From assembly GCA_902728285.1 (NCBI GenBank), contig CACVBU010000408.1:612461-676460 (forward strand): a stretch of DNA of 64,000 nucleotides, read 5' to 3'. Position numbers and translations under genes: made by a program. Below the pieces are notes generated by a model. That model was not told the origin of the DNA. It worked only from the letters and a program-made list of their open reading frames with translations, and ran no database searches. The DNA is from Clytia hemisphaerica. Lineage: Eukaryota > Cnidaria > Hydrozoa > Leptothecata > Clytiidae. This document shows positions 43,615 through 53,829 of this stretch, piece after piece (position 1 is the first letter of the stretch; each line of letters opens with the position of its first letter).

Positions 43615-44310
43615 TTAAATTGAGTTTCCGACCCTTCTTTGTCGTTGTCTCCTGAAGCGACCCTTCCAATATCTACGAAGTGGTGTAAAACAGCTGAGGT
43701 AAATAATCGGGTTTGAAAGGGCATATATTGTCGTTGTAAAGGCGTTTATACGAAAAACCAAAACTGCTTCATATCCAATAGTCATAAGTAGTGCTGATAT
43801 CATCATTGGTAATAGAAATATGCAAGTCCAATAATTTAACTGGATAACGTCTTTGATGCTTCTTTTTAACGTTCTGAACATGTCCAATCGTTCCGCCCTA
43901 ACGCCATGTGGGTTGACACGTCTTTGAAGAGCAGCCTCGCTTTCATTTCGTACGTGTAAGTTCACCTTTCCGAGAACGGTTATAGAGATAAATGTGATCC
44001 ATCGTACGATGTTTGTATAAATGATGGCACTACGACTCGAGATAAATGTTTCGTCTATTTTCTGGACGCTGATATTGAAAAGACAAATCAGAATCGACAA
44101 GCTCAGGATACAACATATAGCAACGGCAATGTGAATTTTTCGTTTGGTCACTATGAAGTGGTATCGTAGACAATATTTAACAGCGATCGTTCGGTCTACT
44201 GCTATCATTATTGTGACTAATAAAGATAAGCTTGCCCACAGGTAACTTCCAAGAAACAGGATCGACATTATAGTATGATGGCTTACATTGTTCATTATGA
44301 ACAGAGTCAC
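43615..44310 (-). pseudogene. Class A (rhodopsin-like) GPCR, TM3 to C-tail; 5' part lost or frameshifted
   Basis: The minus-strand frame encodes 231 residues with five hydrophobic segments: TM3 with AVDRT at residues 38-41 (DRT in place of DRY), TM4 at about 59-80, TM5 at 95-118, TM6 at 155-178 and TM7 with SNPIIY at 199-204 (NPxxY motif), then a basic tail. TM1 and TM2 are not in this frame. A 38-codon minus-strand frame at 44,473-44,357 has a hydrophobic run (LVYLFLQIPILLLHG) that could be TM2, in a different frame. Intronless orphan GPCRs of this type are numerous in cnidarians; the ligand cannot be predicted. It is either a pseudogene or a gene with an unseen upstream exon. Confidence 0.8.
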
Positions 44311-44631
44311 TACGTAGTGATGGAATATATGGAATCGAAAATTGAGAGTATTCGAATTAGGTAGTACTGGTCAAATTGGCTTTGGTGATTGTATATTGGA
44401 CAACGCCGTGCAATAGCAGTATAGGTATTTGTAGAAATAAGTAAACGAGAGCATTTGTCTGGCTATATGTCATTGTTACCACCATTTTTTTACCGATGCT
44501 AAAACGAAATTTCCAAGATTTTCAGAAAAACAAGCTACGTCAAGACTCTTTAAGATCTGGTAAACGTTGTTTTCGAACGATCTATTTGTCTGCAAAAATT
44601 ATCTGAGGCTAATTTCATTTAGGGAGGGAAT

Positions 44632-44945
44632 AGATGCCAAATGAAAAAAAAAACTTTAAAATCTGTGGAAACCCCCTGAAAGAATGGCAATATTTGCAAC
44701 AAAAAAAAGTGGATTGGTCTTTTACCCCCTGGAATTTTCAGAATAATTTTTAACCCCCTGAACAATTAAATTAGGTCTGTCGATACTCCATTTTCTTTAA
44801 TTTGGGTTGATGACACCTTAGCCAAGCCATTGAACCCAACTCCCTGAAAAATGCAAAAACTTTCCTTAGACCCCATGAAAATTATATTTTGATTAACCCC
44901 CTGGAAATATTCGTTGACCCCGGGATAGAACAATAAAATGGTCTA
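44632..44945. repeat. CCCCCTG(G)AAA-rich element, degraded copy
   Basis: Repeated phrases of the form TTTTxACCCCCTGGAAAT spaced 40-60 bp apart, as in the better-preserved element at 45,414-45,676, ending AAAATGGTCT. The terminal inverted repeats are too decayed to fix its ends. Confidence 0.45.
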
Positions 44946-45413
44946 ATACGTAAGTGCGACACACATCGTTGGAGAAAGACTATTATGGAATATCGAAACA
45001 TGGTAGGTTAGGCGTAGCTGAAAACGATATAACACATTAACACAAAGAACAGTATAACTGACGCAATGGGCTATTCTCAGGTGCCCCCTCTTGTTAATTT
45101 TCGATTTTTTCCATCCCACCCAGACCCCCCGTTTTTTAATTTTTGAAAATATTTTCAGCTGTCAAAAGAAGAGTCTTAGATCAAGCAAGACATGCGAGGT
45201 GCTTGCCCGAGGAAGTTAAAACAGAGACAAAACAGAGAAAAAACAATAAACGATTAGTTGTATTCCACAAAATTCTTCTCAGCCAATCAGAATCGTGTAA
45301 TTATGTTAGGTTAACGATTATTTAAGGTAGTCACCAAGTAAACACCGCTTCTAATTCTTCCACAGGCTAAAAAATAATGACAACAAGGACCTGTCTTCGG
45401 AACTTCTTAAAAT

Positions 45414-45676
45414 GGGCTGTTCCATAAAATTTCCATACAGGGGGCTAGACGAACCTTTTCAAGTGAAAACAAACTTCTGGGAAAAGTGTAGATACCCCCT
45501 GGAAAATGGCAAAATTTGCAAAAGAACCCTTGGAAAAAACAACTAAAATCAGTTGTTCACCCCCTGGAAATTCAAGAAAAACTTTTTGCCCCCTGTTAGA
45601 CCCCCTGGAAATTCTTCTCGGATTACATCCTGGAAATGTTCGTCCACCCCCTGTATGGTCATAAAATGGAATGGCC
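45414..45676. mobile_element. 263-bp inverted-repeat element (MITE-like) with CATACAGGGGG ends
   Basis: The left end (GGGCTGTTCCAT ... CCATACAGGGGG) and the complement of the right end (GGGCCATTCCAT ... CCATACAGGGGG) are imperfect inverted repeats of about 30 bp. The interior is a series of CCCCCTGGAAA phrases. Non-coding. Confidence 0.6.
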
Positions 45677-45965
45677 CAATGTTCTTAGTCTTACTATCTT
45701 ACTATTTTATGAGTGTTTTTCATGCATGTCTTTAGAAACTTGGTGTTCAATAGAGTCCATGAAGCCTTAAAACTTTCTTAACTTGTTCTTAATATTTTGG
45801 CCATCGATGCCTTATGTTCTTATTTAGTTTGTTCTTATAAAAAAGTGTAAAGGACAAAAAGATTTTTGTGTATCCTTGCTGAATGCCAAAAGTAAAACAT
45901 AAAAACCCAAAAGATGTGTAAGCAATCGATATAAAACATAACATATTTTTGTTTGAACGATTTTT

Positions 45966-46885
45966 GGACCTATAAATTAACCTATGTCCGTCCGTCCTTT
46001 CGTTTGTCCGTCTGTTACCATTTTTTCTCAGGATTGGCTCATTAGTTTTTCTGATATTTGGCACAATGATGCAATATGGCAATGCCCAAAATGTGACTGA
46101 GCCCGATTTTCGAAAAATGCCGGAAATATTCCGGAAAAACTGTTTTTTGGCATTTTATCGAGATTTTATCATTAGTTCTTTCTGATTTTTTGCTCAAAGA
46201 TGCGTATTAACAATGCCCAAAACATGGCCGAGTCCGATTTTTGAGAAAAATTTTTTTCGGCCGAAAATGCCGGAAATCGCCGTTTTTCTGGATTTTCATT
46301 GGACTTTTGCCTTATAATTGGTTGTTTTTTCATTCAAAAACATTATTATTAGCAATGCCCACCATCAAGCATATTTCAATTTTCAATAAAATTGATTTTT
46401 GAAGCCGGAACTATTTAAAAATCGCCGGAACAACCTATATTCGCCGGAAAGACAGTATTTCTTGAATATTTTTTTATGAAATTTTGCACACTGATGCAAA
46501 ATGAAAATACCTAAAATGTGACGGAGCCCGATTTTCGAAAAACATTTTTTTACGGCCGAAAATGTCTGAAATATGCCGGAAAAACCGTTTTTTGACATTT
46601 TCTCGAATTTTCATCCTTAGTTTTTTCTGATTTTTTGCATAAAGATAGAGGGCAAGGTTCTCTAGAAAGTTGCTCAGACAGTTTTTTTCGGAAATTCTTT
46701 TGGCCGAAAAAAATCGGATTTTCTTATTTGGGGAAATTCCCTTATGTCATTTTAGGGAAAATGAGCATTTCTCGAGATTGGCTTGGTACTTTTTTCTTAT
46801 TTTTTACATAGTGATATAAAATAGTAATAATTAATTCCTGATGGAGCCCGATTTTCAAAAAATTCACTTTTTATCGTCAAAAGGG
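45966..46885 (+). mobile_element. GGACCTACC-family element, copy E4 (3' end missing)
   Basis: Starts GGACCTATAAATTAACC, so about 20 bp after GGACCTA are deleted compared with E2 and E5. A TCCG tract follows at 45,987-46,012. At least five internal units repeat TGGCTCATTAG, TTTTTTGCA and GGAGCCCGATTTT. I find no GGTAGGTCCA end; similarity fades near 46,880. Confidence 0.65.
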
Positions 46886-48625
46886 AAATCACGCTAAAAT
46901 ATTTATTCACCCCAGTATCTACGACTATAAGTCATAGCACTTCAACTTTACTTCACAGGTCGATATTAATTTGAGTTGTGATACTCACGGTAATCTGCGG
47001 TTCAAGCTGCTCGCTACACTTTTTTACTCTCTTGCTATTTGTCTTATTTTTATCTGATTCTCATCATGTTGCCTTGTACCAAGTTGAAGTTAAAAATACT
47101 TGACAAGACCAATCAAACTTGGGACAATTTTACGCAAAAACTTATTCTTAAGACTATCCAATATTTGAGGCCAAAAGTTAAACAATACGTCTCTGCCCCC
47201 TCTTGAGTAAACCCTTCTCAATATATTATGCAAATTAGAAGTTAAATTAAATGATTCTAAAAAATCGAGTTCGATCAGTTCGCTGATTTAATTGCACTAT
47301 AAAATTCAAATCTGGGTACACTGATAAGGATGCTAGACAATCAATACATTTTATTAGGCAGTTAACTAGAAATGAATTTCAACAAGGCTCCCGAGCGGTA
47401 ACTCTGATCACGATATCACGCAATTTTTTGTCTTCAATCACGATCACGCAAATCAGCAAAAAAAAATATAACCACACATTTCTTTGAAAAAATTCCAAAT
47501 CACACGTATCATGCCTCAAAAATTTTTCAAATCACGATTACGTTTTGACCTCTGATCACGCAATCACGAAAAAAATTTCCAAATCATGTTATCACGTTAG
47601 AAAAAAGTCCCCATAGCGACATCACGCTAACCGCTTGGGGGCCTCTTCAGCACTTCACACAAATAAAATGAAACTGCTTCTGAGTTTAAGCTTTACTTAT
47701 ATTAAAGATGTTCAGGAAGACCAACCTATTCGACTATTTTTTTGTTTTTCAACTTGAAGACTTCGCAATACTTTAAACCGCTTAGAAAATGCAATCAAAA
47801 ATACTAATAACGAGGAAAAGCTTAAAAACGTAAAAATCAAAGTAACTTTTGGAGTTATATTTTTTGAAATTCACAAAGGCGTATCTAGGGTAGGTCAAGT
47901 AGGTCAAGTGACATAGTTCCAAGAAATTGAAAAAATAAAAAAATTGCGAAACAGGCTTCGTACCTTATTTTTCTATAACACGTATCGGTATTCGTTTGAT
48001 TTTTATGCCAGACACGGCATAGCGCGTAAATCCCAAAAGTAACTTCAACGAAAATTTATCCCCGCAGTGTTTACCTCCCTAATGTTTCGCAAGTAAAACT
48101 TTCGTGATTTGGCGGTCTTATTTTGATAATCCGAAAACTTGAATAATTCCGCCTGACCTATGTCTCCCTGTCTGACTGACTTAGAACCACCCTTTTTGAC
48201 CTCTTCCGCCCTATCAATATCGGAATTACATTTTACAGTCAAGATGCCGAGCGCAAATTTTCTCAAAAACTACGTAAAATGACCTTCAAAAACACCCTGT
48301 GTGTCCGGCCGATCGTCATTGAGAGAAAGATTTGAAGCATAGAGACATAGCCAGAAATAGCTGAAGCGACCTCGGCGACCTAGCAGAATTTCTTTAAAAA
48401 ATTGGGTTAATAGTTCTGAGGTTACGTACACTTTCTCTTTCAGTTTTTGTAACAAACAATACTTGATTCACATTTCTTAGCCTGTCTCGTGGAAAATTCT
48501 TATTGAGTGAAGCTTCGAAGTTAAGCTGGAATTAGCTGAAAAGACCTTGGACACTTTTAGAAGAAAAACGGATTTATAAACTTTTGAAATGGTGTTGAAA
48601 TGCTAGTTGGATTGAGTGTGTAATC
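46886..48625. other. Geneless stretch
   Basis: No gene is recognised. Around 47,400-47,640 a phrase built on AATCACGATCACG is repeated six or more times with variation, flanked by CTCCCGAGCGGTAA and ACCGCTTGGGGGCC, which pair weakly as inverted ends (AACCGC/GCGGTT-like), suggesting a decayed short element. At 47,818-47,875 there is a fragment related to 18,850-18,870 and 31,550. Confidence 0.35.
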
Positions 48626-49139
48626 ATGACTGCCAACAGTCACTTGTCTAGTGTAAATTCTATGATCAAAGCAAGGAATTTTGAAGGTCTTAGAGAACTC
48701 AGAAAGTTGATAGTTAAGGAGATCTCGTGTTTTTCTTCGGTCAATGAAGACACTTTGAGTCTGCGGTTATGCAAAAAGATAACTGTGCAGACTTTTCTGT
48801 TCCTGCTGGTGTGGAAGAGGACGACAAGAAGATTGAGTTATTTATGAAAGGAAGGAAAAAGAACGCACGCAATGGTTGGAAAGGGAGGTCGCACAATTAA
48901 GGTCATCCCATCAAATGTGTCTACTACAACAAGATATTATAACTCGGCAATATGGTATTTTGGCACAACGACAAACTACCTCGTTTCTTCCACAACAACA
49001 ACTTTTCCAGCATTGGTACTCCATTCCGAACTTACCTAACCCGCAACTGAATGGGATTCTACAGCAAAATGTTAACGCCTTACAGTTGTTGAATAATATA
49101 GTTTCTTCACAACCAAGTTGGCCATATTGTTCAAACTAG
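48626..49139 (+). pseudogene. Possible frameshifted coding remnant, glutamine-rich C-terminus
   Basis: Three consecutive frames read as protein-like when followed in order: ATG at 48,626 into RNFEGLRELRKLIVKEI, then from about 48,754 FESAVMQKDNCADFSVPAGV and EEDDKKIELFMKGRK, then from about 48,860 KERTQWLEREVAQLRSSHQ through a Gln-rich stretch to a stop at 49,139. Two frameshifts would be needed. The middle part is charged and helix-like. I recognise no family. The alternative is chance overlap of small open frames, though the smooth hand-over argues against that. Confidence 0.35.
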
Positions 49140-49650
49140 CTCGATTCATTTAGACCTACGAAGTTTATTTTAAGTTATTTCGTAAACGATGTACGATTCT
49201 TCTGATGGAATACATAACTATATTGAGTGGTTGATGTGCTTTTAATGTGGTATTGGCTATCTTGTTGAAATATTATATTTATATTAACCCAGAAGGACTG
49301 GACTGTTGAATCGACTTGTTTCACCATTATGATAGTAAATGTTTCTAGACTATTACCGTAAATTTTGTAATTTAACGTGTGGTAAAATTTGTTTCAATAT
49401 AATTTCAGCGGAGACAAAAAAGGCTGTAACTTTTGATAAAATTCGAATTAGATAGCGGTTTTTGTTTGTTGAAAAGACAAACAGGAGTGGAATATTATCT
49501 TTAATATTTCCTCCAATTTTCCCCTAATTATTAACGCGTATTCGGCACGCCTGAATTTCGTAATTAATTCTTCTCTATTTTTTCACGCGTAGCGTCCAAG
49601 AAAATTTACGGTATGTCATCGTTAAATTGTCATGTGTTATAAAAAAAGTA
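49140..49650. other. Geneless stretch
   Basis: AT-rich DNA after the coding remnant. No element ends or coding sequence seen; some of it may be the 3' UTR of the remnant. Confidence 0.3.
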
Positions 49651-49769
49651 CAGTTGACGCTCTCTAATTCGTCTCGATCTTCAAGGGGAATTGGATTTTC
49701 ATCGAATAAGTGAGCTTATCAAATAAGGCCTATCGAATAGTAGAACGTCGAATTAGAGAGCGTCAACTG
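49651..49769. mobile_element. 119-bp Tc1/mariner (pogo-type) MITE
   Basis: Inverted ends of at least 21 bp begin CAGTTGACGCTCTCTAATTC and are exact complements, flanked by TA on both sides. CAGTTGA-type ends with a TA target are typical of pogo/Tigger relatives. No coding capacity. Confidence 0.75.
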
Positions 49770-49983
49770 TAGTAATATTCAATTTTGCTGTACGTACACT
49801 TCTGGTTATTTATATTTTATAGACGATATTTTTGTACATGGAGAACCCCCCTTTTTAACTGTTAATATTGTGTGATTAAATGTAATTGTAAGTGAGTAGA
49901 AAGTTTAAGTTAGTTTTTATATCAGACGTGTTTTAAGTTTTAAAAGTGAAAATATTAGTTCCTTTTTAAGCAAAAAATTTTTT

Positions 49984-51061
49984 GGACCTACCCCGGTGGG
50001 GTAGAGGTCCTATAAATTAACCGATGTCCGTCCGTCCGTCCGTCTGTCCGTTCGTTCGTCCGTCCGTCCGTCTGTTACCAGCTTTTCTCAGGATTGGCTC
50101 ATTAGTTTTTTCTGATTTTTGGCACAATGATACAAAATGGCAATGCCCAAAATGTGACGGAGCCCGATTTTGGAAAAACGTTTTTTTGGCAATTTCTCGA
50201 GATTTCATCATTAGTTTTTTCTGTTTTTTTGCACATAGATGCGTAATAGCAATGCCCAAAACATGGCTGAGTTCGATTTTTGAGAAAAATTCTATTCTTG
50301 CCGAAAATGCCAGAAATACACCGGTAATCGCCGTTTTTGCAGATTTTCATTGGTTTTTTTCCTATTATTTCTTTGTTTTTTCACGCAAAATCATTATTGA
50401 TAACAATGCCAACCATCAAGCATGGTTCAATTGTCAATAAAACTGATTTTTGATGCCGGACTTTCTAAAAACCGCCGGAATAGCCGAATATCGCTGGAAA
50501 TACAGTTTTTCTTGAATTTCTCGAGCTGTACTTTATATTTTTTCATAAAATTTTGCAGACTGATGAAAATTGGCAATACCTAAAATGTGACGGAGGCTGA
50601 TTTTTGATGAAGAAAAAAATTTTCGGCCAAAAATGCCGATAATATGCCGTCAAAACCGGTTTGTTGCCATTTTCTCGAGATTTCATTAATCGTTTTTCCC
50701 GATTTTTGCATAAAGATGTGTATCAGCAATGCCCTAAGTGTGGCCGATTCGGATTTTTGAGAATCGTGTTTTTCCGGCTGAAAATGCCGGAAGTGTGCCG
50801 GAAATCGCCGTTTTTGCAGATTTGAATTGGTTTTTTTCCAATGCCACCATCAAGCATGATTCAATTGTCAATAAATCTTTTGCAATTTTGCAACTGGAAC
50901 TTTCTATTTCTTTTTTCCCTAAACCCCTCCCCCCCCCCATCAAAAATCAATGATGAAATTTAATGCATTTTCGCTAACTGCTATATTTTCCTAATGATTG
51001 TTTTTCTCCTTATTGCTATCTAAGTTTCATCATCAGGTAGGTCCATTCAGCATATTGCTTG
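49984..51061 (+). mobile_element. GGACCTACC-family element, copy E5
   Basis: The best-preserved copy, 1,078 bp. It starts GGACCTACCCCGGTGGGG and ends GGTAGGTCCATTCAGC then ATATTGCTTG. A TCCG/TCTG/TTCG tract lies at 50,026-50,072. About five internal units of 100-200 bp follow, each with ATTxGxTTTTTTCTGATTTTT, CAATGCCCAAAA and GGCCGAGCCCGATTTTTGA-like phrases. CGCCGGAA/TGCCGGAAA motifs mark each unit. Open frames inside are the result of the repeats. Confidence 0.75.
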
Positions 51062-51598
51062 TCTTTCTCTAAAAGCATCTCTACAGATTTTCCAAGGCTA
51101 AAATGACTGTCAATTTGTATCCTTTTGTACAATGAGCATCACTTTCAGTATAATAATAAATCTTTTTGGAGGAATTTGACTTACGATTATTATATCTCAA
51201 TATTTTTTAAATATTTTTGCAAGAAAGTGTCATTTTTGTCAGCATTCTGACATGCAAAAAGAAGAGATATTAATAAGATGTTACTAGCCAGCACCTTACA
51301 ATTTTCCTGATTTTAAGCTATAATATGATGTTGGTTACTGGATTGGAATACTGTTTGGTTTGGTTACTGAATTTATTCCGGTCTTACTTATTCTGGTCTG
51401 TAAATTTTTGAAGAAAGAAAGGAGAAAAGCAAGATGGCGGCCGATTTAATTAAAAAGCAGTAGATTTTCACTTCGTGTCGGAAAACGGCAATTGTGACAA
51501 AAGTTTTGTGACAATCTTAAATCTAACTTTATTAAATCATCAATGAAAGATTGTAGCACGATATTATAATGAAATTAAGTGTCATTAAACAAAATTAA
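51062..51598. other. Geneless stretch
   Basis: AT-rich, no recognised coding sequence or element with clear ends. Confidence 0.3.
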
Positions 51599-52299
51599 GG
51601 ACAGAAAGTGGTACCCCAACAAGTACCCCAATTGGTGCACCAATTGGGGATACCATGCTTTTTAAAATAACCCAATTTTTACGAGTTAGACCAAAACTGA
51701 CGATTTCTTACTCAAACTGGGCATTTCAATATACTCGATATTGGCACTTAAAGGGCTAAAAGAACAAATTAACGGTGGGGTCCAGTCGTTCTCAACACAA
51801 CATGAATTTAATAAAGACACTGAATGAAACGGTGGAGAGCGAAGTATTCTCTTTCTATTGTTTAAGGAAACAATCGTGGATCGAGCTGTGTCCGCAAATG
51901 ACAAATGTCGGCTCGAAATTCTCTGATTTTGAAAAATGATCAATAATCTCATTTCTTGATAGTCCCTTATCTATATCTTTTATGTTCTTGTACTTTTACT
52001 CGCCGAAAATTTTAAAATAAAAACGAAAATACTTAACGGATACATTTATTGAATCTGCTATGACAAAAAAACCGTTAGACAAGAAAAATGCCTACAATGA
52101 TACTGATTTTTAAGTTGGCAATATCTTTCTAACAATTTAGGTTAAAGGTTAGAACTTTCTGGTGTCAACATTTAATTTTTCATACATAGCATGCTTTTCG
52201 TGTTATTCTCGCAACTTGAAACGTCATAACAACACATAATTAGCAATTATTATTATTCGTTTGCCTCTCTAAGGAAACCTTTAATTCTCATTTGGGAAT
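51599..52299 (-). repeat. Uninterrupted copy of the 700-bp repeat (empty site of the giant composite)
   Basis: Reverse complement of 4,406-4,704 followed directly by 13,456-13,848. The crossing point is at about 51,991-52,002 (GTACTTTTACTC on the plus strand), with a single TAA equivalent. It contains an 88-codon frame (51,952-51,686) matching that at 13,509; unknown content. Confidence 0.85.
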
Positions 52300-53522
52300 T
52301 GAGAGGCTGTGTTTTGATGAAAAAGTGATTAAAAAAATAATGAAGGAAGGATAATTAATAATAATATCATTAATGCGGACATAGCTAGAGTGTTAGAAAT
52401 CAATGAAAACCTTGCTTGTTGTTTATCCAGTGTCTAAATATTAAATCCATGGTCTCAATCAAAGAATCATTTTAGTACTGTAACCTACAATCTCGGACTG
52501 TTATCAAGTTGTACTCGACTGAGGCGGAACAAAACACCATTGTGATCGCAATTTACTAGTTTCACGCATGAGATAAAATTGAAATTTTGACATTTGAAAT
52601 TCAACTAAAAGAAAGAAAAAACCAGCTGCGCTGAAAGGTCGCCCGAATAGCTTAAAGAGCTTAAAATTCTAAAAAGATAAAAGACAAAAGACGTAAAGCT
52701 AAAAACTGAACAGTTTAAAACGTGATTGAAGGAATAAAGCTTTTAGGGTAAAAAGTAAATGGTATCCTTGATATCTTTTTGAATTCATTCTCGTGTTTCG
52801 TGATCTGAAATTCATATTTTTCATCATTTTTCTTTTAGTATGCAGTATCGAATCTTGGCTAAAATTGAAGCAAAGATGTAGGGGACGGTAACATATATGA
52901 ATTCATTGTTTACTCAATGAATGGAGATGATTGTTCGTATCTATTTGGAAATTTTGATTCTAGATCAGCTGGTGTTATCGTGCGTTTGTTGATATTTGAT
53001 TTATCGAAATTTTGATCATGAAAAATAAAGAATGGTTACTTCAAGATGACGTGAAGATAATAAAACAAAGATTGCGATTTCAAAGTGGCTTTCACCGGGA
53101 CCTTGGCTGGCGAATGTCTTAGCATTTTTGCTTTTTGGTTTGAATCGGTATCAACTGTTACGTCGACAGCTTAAAGATTGGAATCGTGAAATAGTTTTTT
53201 ATATATTGTTTTATTTTTGTTCTACTTTTGTTTACTTCACGAACTTTCTCTGAAGTGTCAGAAGAATTTTCTAGGTTTACCCATTGTTGCTAGCCCTTGC
53301 TAGTTCTAGAAGCGGTTCACTTTTCAGAAAATTTTCGGTGCATTCCCCTCATTTCTAAACTTTGATCATCCCCAAGCTAATTAGAACGAATGCCGTGAAA
53401 CAGGTAAGAGTAGTTAGTATTATTATTTGTATTTTCCGACGTTAAACCAATGGCTTTCCTGGTCTTTAGGTTGACCTCACCCGAAATTTGTGTTCAATTA
53501 AATTCTTCGCTGTGTGATCTAC
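52300..53522. other. Geneless stretch
   Basis: No coding sequence recognised. The phrase ACCAGCTGCGCTGAAAGGTC near 52,620 resembles CCAGCTGTGCTGGAAGGTCA at 11,637 (and its inverse at 8,120), a short trace of the module found in the foldback composite. Confidence 0.3.
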
Positions 53523-53829
53523 TCTTGTCTCCAGCATAGACGGGGGGGGGGTCCAAATAAGCAGGGGGTAGGAAAACTTTCCAAATTCTAATAAGCGGGG
53601 GGATGGAATAAGGGGGGAGGTAATTTGAAGATTTTTTTAACTGAAATCAATTTCAACAACAAAAAAGAAACTTTAACAAATGAACACGTAAAATAAGAAC
53701 CAATACTAACAAGGTTTATCTACACTGTAATAAAATATTGAATTATTCGAATTAGATTAATCTTAATAGGAGCGGGGGGGATGCATTTTTTTTCTCTAGC
53801 AGGGGGGCGTCTATTCGGGAGACAAGAGA
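53523..53829. mobile_element. 307-bp inverted-repeat element with TCTTGTCTCC ends
   Basis: TCTTGTCTCCAGCATAGACG on the left and the complement of a TCTTGTCTCCCGAATAGACG right end form a 20-bp imperfect inverted repeat. Inside each end a G-run and TAATAAGCGGGGGG-like phrases recur. Non-coding. Family unknown. Confidence 0.6.

Noticed and set aside
50024-50440. 138-codon Phe/Val-rich open frame
   Set aside because: It runs through the TCCG tract and tandem units of element E5 and reflects the repeats, not a protein.
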